Source of the DNA: Anadara kagoshimensis
Lineage: Eukaryota; Mollusca; Bivalvia; Arcoida; Arcidae
Assembly: GCA_021292105.1 (NCBI GenBank)
Contig: CM037869.1
Span: 10,436,471-10,500,470 of the forward strand
Direction: 5' to 3'
DNA length: 64,000 bases
The notes beneath the pieces are model-generated. The model had not been told where the DNA came from. It was given only the letters and a program-made list of their open reading frames with translations, and did no database searches. Positions 55,901 through 64,000 of this stretch are shown piece after piece. Position numbers and translations under genes: made by a program. Position 1 is the first letter of the stretch. Each line of letters opens with the position of its first letter.

Positions 55901-58900
55901 GCTCTACATGCAGAACTTCAAAAAGTTCCAAAGCAAGACCTAACCATCATCATGGGAGACTTCAATGCTAAAGTCGGTAGTGATAACACCGGTTATGAGA
56001 GAGTAATGGGAAAATATGGATGTGGAAGCATGAACGAAAATGGGGAGTATTTTGCAGAATTTTGTGGAAGTAATAATATGGTTAAAGGAACATTATTTAA
56101 GCACAAAGAGATACATAAGCTTTCATGGGTGTCACCTGGAGGTAGAGATAAGAACCAAATTGACCATATAGCTATTAATGGAAAGTGGAGAAGATCTTTG
56201 CAAGATGTAAGAGTAAGCGTGGGGCAGATGTAGGGAGTGACCACCATCTTGTTACTGCCAGCATTAAGCTCAAACTAATGAAATTAACAACAAAGAACTA
56301 TACTAAAAGAATAGATACAGGCAAACTAGCAGACAACAAGACAAGACAAGACTTCAGATTGGAAATTAAGAACAGATTCCAAGTTTTACAAAGCCATGAT
56401 GTAAAGAATGACGAAGAAGTTGATGAGCACTGGGGAAAAGTCTGTAATTTGTTTAGTGAAGCAAGCAAAAAGGTCCTAGGGTTTAGAAGACACTTGGAAA
56501 GTCATAGATCAGAGAAAAGAACTTAAACTAAAATTGTTCAACACTCATTCTGAGAGAATAAAAGAGAGACTAAAAGAACAATACACAGAATGTAACAAAG
56601 AAGTAAAGAAAGCTACAAGAAAAGATCGTAAGAACTTTATAGAAGGCATGGCAAGAGAAGCTGAGAAAGCTGCCTCTGAACAAAGAATGGGAGATTTATA
56701 TCAGATAACCAAAAAGCTTTGTGGTCAAGGAAGAAAGGCAAACATGCCTGTTAAAGATAAGCAGGGTAACCTTATTACATCAGAGAGAGAGCAAGATCAA
56801 AGATGGAAAGAACATTTTGAAGAGGTGCTGAACCGTCCAGAGCCTAGCAGTCTAGCAAACATACTGGAAGCAAAGAGAGATTTAGAAATTCCAACAGAAA
56901 TACCATCAAAAACAGAGATTTATAAAGCAATTACTTCACTGAAGAATAACAAGGCATCCGGAAATGACCAATTACCAGCAGAACTATTTAAAGCAGATCC
57001 AAACCTAGCAGCTGAGATTTTACAACCACTTTTTGCTAAAATCTGGTATAAGAATTCTATACCAACATCCTGGTCTGAAGGAAATGTCATCAAACTTCCA
57101 AAGAAAGGTGATCTCACCAACTGTAACAACTGGAGGGGAATCACATTATTATCAATACCTAGTAAGATTTTTAGCAAAATATTAATTGACAGAATAAAAA
57201 ATGCAGTAGACATACAACTAAGGCAAGAACAAGCAGGATTTAGGAAAGGTAAAAGCTGTTGTGACCAAGTGTTCACCTTAAGAAATATTATAGAACAGTG
57301 TACAGAATGGCAAAGGCAGCTCATTATTAACTTTGAAGACTTTGAGAAGGCTTTTGATAGTATCCATCGTGAAAGCCTATGGAAGATCTTGAGGCACTAT
57401 GGTATACCAAAAAAGATAGTAGAGTTGATCAAGACCTTTTACATAGAATTTAGATGCACAATAGGCAACACATCTGATACATCCTTCCTGGTTAAATCTA
57501 GTGTTAGACAAGGTTGTGTGATGTCAGCTCTCCTCTTCATAATGGCAATAGACTGGGTTATGAAATCTACACTTGATGGTAACAACACAGGAATAAGATG
57601 GACTCTTTTCACCAGTCTTGAAGACCTAGACTATGCAGATGACTTAGCCTTACTGTCGCATACAGAACATCACATGCGGAGTAAAACATCAGAATTGCAG
57701 AAACATGCTAAGAGCATTGGACTAAAAATCAATGTTAAGAAAACAGAGGTTATGTCTTTGAATACTAAACAACCAGCACAGATCCAACTAGATGAGAATA
57801 CCCTAAACAACACAGACTCATTTACCTATCTTGGAAGTATAGTAACATCTGATGGGGGTGCAGATAGAGACATAAGAGCTAGACTTAGTAAGGCTAGGGG
57901 TGCTTTCATAAAGCTAAAAAACATCTGGAAAACAAATTGCCTAAGCAGAAAGACAAAACTAAGACTTTACAACAGCTGTGTTTTATCAGTTCTATTATAT
58001 GGAGCCGAATGCTGGAGAATGACCGAAAAAGATACCAACAAACTTTCCAGCTTTCACAATGGATGCCTTAGAAAGATCATGAGGATTTACTGGCCAGCTA
58101 GGATCACCAATGAGGAGCTCCATAAAAGCACAAACACAGATAATATAAGAACTGTTCAGACAAGATCAAGATGGAGATGGATAGGACATGTGCTCAGAAA
58201 GCCTATAAATAACATCACAAGAGTTGCTCTCAGATGGACGCCTGAAGGAAAAAGGAAGCAAGGCAGACCCAAAAACACCTGAAGGAGAACTGTTGAAAAG
58301 GAAATGAAAGAACATAGGCTAACTTGGGGAGAACTGGAGAGGATGGCACAAGATAGAGAAAAGTGGAAAACTCTAGTCCTTGCCCTATGTGCCCCCGGGC
58401 ATAAAAAGGACTAGGTAGGTAGGTATACAATGCATCAATGATTACCCAATTTTTAAGTTTTATTTTTTACAAATTTGCAGGCGATATGAAGAATCATTAG
58501 AATATCACAGACAAGCGCGGATCTTATCACCACAGAACCCATCTAACTATGCTGCTATAGGATATGTGTACTCACTCATGGGTAACAACATAATGGCAGC
58601 TGACTACTTCCATAAGGTAAGGAATGTTATATATATAACTTATCTTTCATAAAAACATTCTGCTAAGGAAGCTCGGCTGGTAGAGTGCTGGCTTCGTATG
58701 TGGGAGGTCATGAACCCTGGCTGGGTCTGACCAAAACTTGAAAATAGGTTGTGACTTTTCTTTCGACAAGCATCTCAACATTTAAAAATAAAAGTCACAG
58801 GGTCCTTTTGAAGTGACCTTTAAAACCGATGTCCCATGTCTTAGCAGAAATGGCACTTTAAAGACCCTCCTTACACTCTGCGCTGGGTGCACTGCAAAGG

Positions 58901-60745
58901 TAAAATTTTCTGCCAATTCACCTATTGCTGATGTTTACTCAATACAAATAAAATAGTCTTGTTTTGGACATCAATCCCCATTTATTGAAGTAATCAATCT
59001 TTTCTCTAAAACTAAAGCTATTAGTTTTAATAAATATGAAATTTTAAATTTCTTTTTTCTGGTATACACAATACATTCTTGGAAGAGCAGCATAAATGTA
59101 AGCTATGTTTCCATTCCTGATAGCCAAAATCGCCATTGGCTACTAATTTCTGAGGAATTCTTTCAAAAAGTAACCTATTTTAGCAAATTTGTGGAAAAAT
59201 ACTTTAAAAAGGACTATATTTTCACAAATTTTGGAAATTTGGCTACCACCTGGGTGTCAAATGTCATTCTGACGAATCTGTTAGTCTAGTCTTGTAAATT
59301 TGATGTTTTGAGAGTTGAGGTCATTGTCATGATAATCTTGATAAAAATTCATTGATAAATTGGTTTGTTTTTAGGCACTTGGAATTAGACGTGATGACAC
59401 ATTTTCTACAACGATGTTATCTAGTGTTATAGAATCTTTGATGACAGAAATGGGTCCTTATGAAGGTATGAACACACACACACAAACAAACACACAATTA
59501 AATATTACCGTAAGTTGCCATGTGTTGTATATGTACATTTGTCACCCTTCAAAGAAATTTCTCGCATAGCGATTGGTAACTTGCCAGGGTACATGGAACT
59601 ATGTTCAGAAATCTGCCAGGGTACATGAACGCACGTGACGTTTAGCGGTAAGAGGGAAGTAACTCATACATCTCTGACATCTAGTTACGGTAAAGAAACA
59701 TAGCGACAATGTACGCAAGTCACACAAAATACGAAATGGAAGTTAAAAAGATCCATTTGGTAATGCTTTTAAGAGTGACAAAAACGTTATACAGGGCTTT
59801 GGCAGGTTACACGGCCCCATGCGGCTCAGGGTACATAAATCTTGACGGGGTACATGAGGCTGTGTAACCTGCCAAAGCCCTATATACCTTATAATGTACA
59901 GGTTAACCAGTAACATGGTGCTCCCTTGTTAAAAAATCTGATTTTGGCTCCTATTAATTTTTATTGATTTTTTATTAAAGATAAAAATTCAAAAAATAGC
60001 CTTACATTGATCAAAGATATTATGCTTATATAATATATATAACTATTTTCTGTACATCTCTTTCAATATTCTGCATTTTTAAAAAAAAAAATATTAGACT
60101 GTAGTAGTGGCCTTTGGCCAAGTTGTCAAAACCACATGCTTAGGATTCACAGTGCTTTTCACCACCTAGGTTACTATCCCACTCAGGGTAGAACCTAATG
60201 TGAAAAAGTTTGTCAGTTTGCTTGCCCAAAGTTGGTGGTTTCCTCCAGGGGCTAGTGGTTTTGTTGGTATCAAATTACTATCGAATAAAAGTACTTTCCC
60301 CTAGGGATATAATACTAAAATATCCAAATTAGACCAATAGAATTCCCCAAAACAACAGTGATGAACAAGTAAATTTATGAAAACAGATTAAGCTTTTCCC
60401 AATTTAAAATGCAGAAGGTAGTTTTCAAAAAACTGTAACAAAATCGCCGGGCATTCCGCTGTCCTTCACCATCCCTGAACTGACTGCCTCATTATAAGTA
60501 AAAGAATCTTGACTAGGGCAAATAACACCATTACTTTGACTCGAACAATTAAATATTTTTGTTGATGATCATGACTTTTGATTTATTGTTTATTTTTAGG
60601 CTCCTCAGAAGATTTACCTCCCTTTTCGGGACAGTTAGAGATCTGTGAGAATACGCCCAGTGAGGAAAAAGATTTACTAGACGAATCTTCAGCTGATAAC
60701 AGTAGTATGGCTATAGAGGAAGTGGATATGGATGGAAGTTGTTGA
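31716..60745 (+). CDS. CDC16: CDC16/APC6, TPR subunit of the anaphase-promoting complex
   Basis: Sixteen exons join in phase to 596 codons plus stop: 31716-31832, 38459-38513, 39197-39294, 44727-44765, 45871-45984, 47186-47345, 47892-47986, 48787-48920, 50673-50752, 51484-51533, 52366-52436, 53143-53421, 54264-54389, 58481-58616, 59375-59465 and 60600-60745. Recognisable CDC16 blocks are LREKVRNYIDK near residue 30, DVYCFEAFDLL, NLAERHYYNCDF, the TPR core HDQAMAAYFTASQLMKGCHL, then GLEYGLTNNSKLAERFFSQA and DKWEPLLNNLG. The family forms a TPR superhelix homodimer in the APC/C, the nuclear and cytosolic ubiquitin ligase that targets cyclin B and securin. Human CDC16 is slightly longer. The C-terminus from about residue 549 is acidic and Ser-rich and probably disordered. 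A 24-residue leader precedes the first helix; I chose ATG 31716 because no later in-frame Met precedes the conserved block, but the ATG call is not certain. Intron 13 holds a LINE. Confidence 0.95.
32441..33171 (+). other. Possible old LTR fragment left of Helentron copy 1
   Basis: The stretch begins tgtaacgtgggtcatgtcat. After the Helentron, 35911-36411 ends with an AATAAA-like signal and gaacgctgacaa. This is compatible with a solo LTR split by the Helentron, but no flanking duplication or internal retroelement sequence is visible. Weak. Confidence 0.25.
33172..35910 (+). mobile_element. Helentron-like non-autonomous element with 145-bp tandem array (copy 1)
   Basis: It starts agctcacctgacc, forming a short hairpin with gtgagct 20 bp on. 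It ends tcaggtgagcgtatc, then the palindrome aggcccatgggcct, then cttgt. The 5' gctcacctga and 3' tcaggtgagc are inverse complements, matching the paired sub-terminal repeats plus 3' hairpin known for Helentrons and their non-autonomous relatives. It sits between T-rich left and tta right flanks. After a 500-bp leader with a GT/GC microsatellite there are about 15 monomers of 145 bp (33690-35830). No protein is encoded. It lies in CDC16 intron 1. Confidence 0.75.
36700..36755 (+). mobile_element. Isolated 3' end of the Helentron-like element
   Basis: tcagctagccat, tcaggtgagc and a decayed ggggcccaatagacctc palindrome match the 3' terminus of the elements at 33172 and 61310. No tandem array or 5' end lies directly before it; the nearest 5' end is at 33172. 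Confidence 0.6.
36812..36965. mobile_element. Hairpin MITE in CDC16 intron 1
   Basis: taagaattgaattgcacttt at the left is complemented by the right end. An inner perfect palindrome centres on ccgcgtagc gtat gctacgcgg. The right arm carries an extra 14 bp (gttgttacaccccg). Flanking TA/TAAT is compatible with a TA-target element. Confidence 0.75.
38163..38340 (+). repeat. Interspersed repeat family D, copy 1
   Basis: gtttccattcctggtagcca through cacaaattttggaaatttgg is repeated at 59107-59250, in other CDC16 introns. The tract has the paired blocks gccattggctac and gtagccaat, suggesting a decayed inverted-repeat element. Confidence 0.7.
39983..40370. mobile_element. TA-flanked MITE in CDC16 intron 3
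   Basis: Ends cagtcgttttaccagttccg and cggaactggtaaaacaactg are inverse complements with one difference, flanked by TA (39981-39982 and 40371-40372). The interior has no convincing coding frame. Confidence 0.65.
40655..40740 (+). repeat. A(31) tract, 28-bp spacer, C(27) tract
   Basis: A run of A at 40655-40685 and a run of C at 40714-40740, in CDC16 intron 3. Confidence 0.95.
42735..44085 (+). repeat. ATG/GAT trinucleotide tract, 1.35 kb
   Basis: An almost continuous gatgatgat tract, pure at about 43868-43928. It is interspersed with recurring longer blocks (gatgatgtgatatgaagag; cataacttatcatg on the other strand), so part of it has been duplicated in larger units. His-, Ser- or Ile-rich open frames here reflect the repeat. 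In CDC16 intron 3. Confidence 0.95.
44925..45115 (+). mobile_element. SINE 3' fragment
   Basis: Only the body and 3' part (from a gtcattggttcctcagaag-like region to aagtgaaatgttctgaatgg) of the same SINE family. The tRNA-like head is missing. Confidence 0.65.
45222..45240 (+). repeat. (GA)n microsatellite
   Basis: About nine GA units in CDC16 intron 4. Confidence 0.85.
45492..45825 (+). mobile_element. tRNA-derived SINE copy
   Basis: Diverged head (ctgggaggtcacaggatcaa), then ctgggttctgaccaagattt, gtgactgttctttcgtcaag and the 3' gcctatagcttgtgacattt region. It lies just upstream of CDC16 exon 5, ending about 45 bp before the acceptor. Confidence 0.8.
46010..46800 (+). repeat. Pyrimidine-rich degenerate minisatellite
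   Basis: Loose units of about 40-60 bp built on ctgtcaaccaaacaag, followed by ttatcccct or ttttcccct, in CDC16 intron 5. Open frames crossing it are not coding. Confidence 0.6.
47680..47930 (+). repeat. Partial tandem duplication around CDC16 exon 7
   Basis: The segment containing cttctagatt, a tttgtattt stretch, an AG acceptor and gagttaat occurs twice, about 116-129 bp apart. The second copy leads into the real exon 7 (47892). The first (acceptor ending near 47777) is a decayed pseudo-exon. Confidence 0.65.
48265..48451. mobile_element. cagtaaaacctcg-family MITE (copy 3), nested
   Basis: Terminal repeats as in the other copies, with TA duplication at 48263-48264 and 48452-48453. It interrupts an older interspersed repeat whose halves lie at about 48220-48262 and 48454-48590. 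In CDC16 intron 7. Confidence 0.75.
49440..49738 (+). mobile_element. tRNA-derived SINE copy
   Basis: Head mostly lost; body from ctgtctgaccaagacttg through acctatagctggtgatgtc, with an aatcaatcaat tail. In CDC16 intron 8. Confidence 0.8.
49750..49912. mobile_element. Foldback element in CDC16 intron 8
   Basis: ggtggatatgggattatac and gtaatattcac on the left are complemented by gtgaatattattttgg and gtataatcccatatccacc on the right. The loop holds gaggccgtcaggccg. A larger element may extend to about 50410, where a catataataaca-like end appears. Confidence 0.65.
51575..51820 (+). repeat. Interspersed repeat family C, representative copy
   Basis: Begins ataccctctggaaactagtt and contains gtgtgtcatgaccctgaaca and ctctcaagagacagttctag. 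Other copies are at 4990-5265 (+) and 38890-39130 (-). A small G run (51770-51786) lies inside. Confidence 0.65.
54856..58423 (+). mobile_element. RTE-like non-LTR retrotransposon in CDC16 intron 13
   Basis: A 3,568-bp insertion flanked by the exact 17-bp duplication tatacaatgcatcaatg (54839-54855 and 58424-58440). It has a 5' UTR of about 0.5 kb, one ORF with endonuclease and reverse transcriptase, and a 3' end made of a short tandem tail (taggtaggtaggt) instead of poly(A). Short tandem tails are usual in RTE/I-type clades. It lies in the sense orientation of CDC16, between exons ending 54389 and starting 58481, so splicing must remove it. Confidence 0.95.
55388..58414 (+). pseudogene. RTE-like endonuclease/reverse transcriptase ORF, broken
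   Basis: The endonuclease resembles proteins annotated as craniofacial development protein 2-like: LRVGFWNVRTMYEAGKQ, LGVSECRW, QVYAPTN, MGDFNAKVG, WVSPGGRDKNQIDHI and, after a shift near 56212, GSDHHLV. A second break near 56500 joins to DTWKVIDQRKELKLKLF. The reverse transcriptase follows (NWRGITLLSIPSKI, QAGFRKGKSCCDQ, FEKAFDSIHRESLW, VRQGCVMSALLF, catalytic YADD near 57630-57641, LGSIVTSDGG, then LLYGAECWRMTEKD and RWRWIGHVLR). A TGA at about 58280-58282 replaces what is usually a Trp codon in a conserved NTWRRTVE block. The frame then continues to TAG at 58412-58414. So it has two frame breaks and one nonsense codon. An upstream GTG-led extension (55349) is less likely than ATG 55388. 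Confidence 0.9.
58662..59000 (+). mobile_element. tRNA-derived SINE copy
   Basis: Head gaagctcggctggtagagtg with a shortened B-box region, followed by ctgggtctgaccaaaacttg and the family body. In CDC16 intron 14. Confidence 0.8.
59107..59250 (+). repeat. Interspersed repeat family D, copy 2
   Basis: About 90% like 38163-38310 by eye. It stops at ttggctacca, where copy 1 continues. Confidence 0.7.
59791..59881. mobile_element. Short inverted-repeat element, cagggctttggc ends
   Basis: cagggctttggcaggttaca at the left is complemented by gtgtaacctgccaaagccct at the right. CAGGG-type ends recall hAT elements, but no 8-bp duplication is evident. In CDC16 intron 15. Confidence 0.6.
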
Positions 60746-61150
60746 TAAACAAAATAGTAAACATACTTGTGACTTTTGAATATAAAATGTCATGTCTTAA
60801 AAGTCAGTAAAGTGGTAAATAGTTAGTGATGTCTATATGATCACAGACAATATATTGTCGGTCATTATTAGAGCAGCAATCCTACTTATCGATCACAAGA
60901 TTGATAACCAATCATCGCCGACATCAGCGAGTAGTTTCAGCATTGTTGTCAAGTCCATTTCATTTCCATTTCGTATTTCTTCAACGACATGGCAGAGAGT
61001 GATTGGATAATGTCATCGGTATTCAAGGACTCTGGGGTCTAAAGTTTTGGAGGTATCATTGCTTTATAGTAAGAACAAAATTAGAAAGAACAGCTATGCT
61101 TCAAACACAAATTAAACTACTAATTATGATATTGTCAGCTTTATTTGTTA

Positions 61151-63021
61151 CAGGCCCCGGTTTCACAATCATTCCTTAGGTAAGATTTTTCTTAACTTAA
61201 ATCTTGCAAAATTTCAAAACTTTATAATTTTGTTAATTTTTAAGATATTCAAAAAATTAAGGTCATTTTAAAGGTCACTGTTAGATTAAAACATTAGCAT
61301 TTGGTTTTTAGCTCACCTGACCAAAGGTCATGTGAGCTTATGGCATAGCGCAGCGTGTGTATGTGTGTGCGTGCGTGTGTGCGTGCGTGCGTGCGTGCGT
61401 GTGTGCGTCGTTAACACCTATTTTCGACTTCTCCTCTGAAACTACTGGACAGTTTTTAATGAAACTTTGTCAGAAGTATATATGGGCCGGTGCAATTCAG
61501 ATTTGTTCTTGGCGTTGCTATGGCTACCATAACTAGGTCAAGGTGACCTAGGGGTGCAAAAATCTTAAAAAATCTTCTTCTTCGAAAGTACTGATTGGAG
61601 AAAAAATCTGATGTGATATTTGGCTTCTCTAGGGTCTTAAGCCTATAGTTTGTTCATTTTGTGAAATTCAGATAAAAAATAGGTTACGCGTTTTTGCGTT
61701 TAATTTTGAAAAAATCGTAAAATAGCTTCAAATTGTTATAACTTGACTATTTGACCAGATAATGACATGGGGTTTTCAGTTTTGACATCTTCTTGTTAGT
61801 ATCTTCAAAATGAGGTCAAGGTCGATTGTGAAGGTCGTGACCTAATTTTTTTTACCTCTGATTATAATTATTATCTCGAAAACTATCAACTTTTTGTATA
61901 GGCATGTATATTAGAATGTTGTAGGTATGGATACAACGATCATTTTTATGTATAGAAAAAGGTCATGGGTTCAAAGGTCAAGGTCACAGATGCGAAACAA
62001 TACCGAAATGGTTAATTATCTCGAAAACTATAAACTTTTTGTATAGGCATGTATATTAGAATGTTGTAGGTATTGATACAACGATCATTTTGATGTATAG
62101 AAAAAGGTCATGGGTTCAAAGGTCAAGGTCACACATGCGAAACAATACCGAAATGGTTAATTATCTCGAAAACTATAAACTTTTTGTATAGGCTTATATA
62201 TTAGAATGTTGTAGGTATTGATACAACGATCATTTTGATGTATAGAAAAAGGTCATGGGTTCAAAGGTCAAGGTCACACATCCTTAACAATACTGAAATG
62301 GTTAATTATCTCGAAAACTATAAACTTTTTGTATAGGCTTATATATTAGAATGTTGTAGGTATTGATACAACGATCATTTTGATGTATAGAAAAAGGTCA
62401 TGGGTTCAAAGGTCAAGGTCACAGATGTGAAACAATACCGAAATGGTTAATTATCTTGAAAACTATAAACTTTTTGTATAGGCATATATATTAGAATGTT
62501 GTAGGTATTGATACAACGATCATTTTGATGTATAGAAAAAGGTCATGGGTTCAAAGGTCAAGGTCACAGATGCGAAACAATACAGAAATGGTTAATTATC
62601 TTGAAATCTATAAACTTTGTATAGGCATATATATTAGAATGTTGTAGGTATTGATACAACGATCATTTTGATGTATAGAAAAAGGTCATGGGTTCAAAGG
62701 TCAAGGTCACATATGTGAAACAATACTGAAATGGTTAATTATCTTGAAAACTATAAACTTTTTGTATAGGCATGTATATTAGAATATTGTAGGTATTGAT
62801 ACAATGGTTATCATGATGTATAGAAAAAGTCATTGGGGTTTAGTATTTATGTTTTCTTAAAATCTATCAGCTAGCCATTAGTTATCAGGTGAGCGTATCA
62901 GGCCTATGGGCCTCTTGTTACAAAATTATTCACCAATAGTTCCAAAAAGGGATTACCAAAATTGGCTAAATTTAAGTTAAGGAAAATCTTAGCTAAGAAA
63001 TGATTGTTAAACCGGAGCCTG
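61151..63021. mobile_element. Inverted-repeat (MITE-like) element hosting Helentron copy 2
   Basis: The left end caggccccggtttcacaatc and about 30 further bases are matched in inverse complement by gattgttaaaccggagcctg at the right end, together with cttaacttaaat and its complement inside. Removing the Helentron leaves an element of about 260 bp. Confidence 0.7.
61310..62918 (+). mobile_element. Helentron-like non-autonomous element with 145-bp tandem array (copy 2)
   Basis: Same 5' end, leader and 3' end as the element in CDC16 intron 1, but only about 7 monomers of the 145-bp unit (61870-62815). Its leader microsatellite (61355-61410) is longer. The terminal palindrome is aggcctatgggcct, with one mismatch. 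It is inserted inside an older inverted-repeat element (61151-63021), downstream of CDC16. Confidence 0.75.
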
Positions 63022-63879
63022 ATGTACAAATTTATTATAATACAAAATTGTACTGGCAATTCTGATTAGTAATAAGTTGTGTCTCCGATTATTGATTGTC
63101 AATTTTTGTTTGATGGACATCATTATCAATAGTATAGGTAGTTCATGATCCGATTGCAGGGTGTTTGTAAACATGGATTAATCCACACCCTCTAAAACAG
63201 TTAGAATAATGTCTGAATAAAATAAGGCTATCCTACGTCTTCTCTGTCTCAATATACCTGATATTATAATAGACTCAATGTATACATTGCCATCAGATTG
63301 TGAATGACCTATATGACATTAGATGTTGCAAAAATAAGGTGCTTAAATCAAAGAGGTTTTTTTTTTTGTGGTATGACGGGCTAGTTATTGGTGCAAATGT
63401 GTTAAATAAAGTGTGTTTGAGATTTAAATGGTACATTATTTCAGAGAAATGAGGGAATGGTTTTAAAATGATACATGTAATTGTAATTTTGAAGAATACT
63501 AATTGTTGCAAGAAATTTGCAAAAGTTCTGTAACATGCATAGAATTAAGAAAATTCTAAATTGTATGTCGGTATATTTACCTGTTTATTCTTCTGAAAAT
63601 TAACTGCTGCAAAAATTTATGATATATTGAAGAATAGAGAATGAGAAACAGAAAGTCATAAAGCTATTTCTAACACAAGTACATGTATTTATGATAATTT
63701 TATATCTGTCAGAGAGGAATTATCAAGAAATTTTAGATTTTAATTACCGGTAAGCTCCAATGAATTTACAACTAAAGATGTTGTATGTTTGTATGTATAT
63801 TTATGTATATGTATATAAAATTATGATAAAACTATCAGTCTTTAATTATAACTTCTGTGTACACTGGTGACAGCCTATG

Positions 63880-64000
63880 TACAGTCAAACCTGTCTAAAA
63901 GGCCACCCTAGGGAACTAGTAAAAGCGGCCTTTATGGCAGGTGACCTTTATACACTGGTTCAAATAATATGAATTAAGAATAATTGGGATATGATTTTAC
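63880..64000. mobile_element. caaacctgtctataaagg-family MITE (copy 3), cut by window end
   Basis: Starts acagtcaaacctgtctaaaa and continues as in the other copies to the right edge of the window. Confidence 0.65.

Larger units (their letters stand above)
60746..64000 (+). other. Downstream region of CDC16
   Basis: The 3' UTR must begin here; no polyadenylation site could be fixed with confidence. It contains the inverted-repeat element with nested Helentron copy 2 and, at the right edge, part of a MITE. No further gene recognised. Confidence 0.55.

Overview
The window is AT-rich, intron-rich and crowded with repeats. This is nuclear DNA of an animal, most likely a bivalve mollusc. The evidence is short exons with GT-AG introns of up to several kilobases, tRNA-derived SINEs with a (TCAA)n-type tail, many small inverted-repeat elements, and Helentron-like elements with internal tandem arrays of the sort often seen in bivalves. 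The genus cannot be read from the sequence alone.

Three host genes are supported by spliced reading frames. (1) The last three exons of a CFAP97-domain gene lie on the + strand (5325-7641); its 5' exons are outside the window. (2) An AKAP14/AKAP28-like gene lies on the - strand (30269 down to 23604), with an RII-binding helix followed by the AKAP28 domain. (3) A complete CDC16/APC6 gene lies on the + strand (31716-60745), with 16 exons joining in phase to give 596 aa. AKAP14 and CDC16 are divergent, with first recognised exons about 1.4 kb apart. The first two genes belong to ciliary/axonemal families; CDC16 is a TPR subunit of the anaphase-promoting complex.

Mobile DNA makes up much of the rest. 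A nearly full-length L1/Tx1-like LINE (15630-22282, - strand) interrupts a 58-bp satellite and has a 15-bp target duplication. Its ORF1 ends in a domain that looks like the IMPACT/UPF0029 domain, the most unusual item here. A second, RTE-like LINE (54856-58423, + strand) sits in CDC16 intron 13 with an exact 17-bp target duplication. Two Helentron-like non-autonomous elements carry arrays of a 145-bp monomer (33172-35910 and 61310-62918). There are also six SINE copies, several MITE families, foldback elements, microsatellites and a 1.3-kb ATG-trinucleotide tract.

Layout: 1-5324 intron with MITEs; 5325-7641 CFAP97 exons; 7642-14400 intergenic with repeats and nested SINEs; 14400-22710 satellite plus LINE; 23604-30269 AKAP14-like gene; 31716-60745 CDC16 with large repeat-filled introns; 60746-64000 downstream DNA with a Helentron nested in an inverted-repeat element. 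Apart from the three genes and the LINE frames I see no convincing protein-coding sequence.
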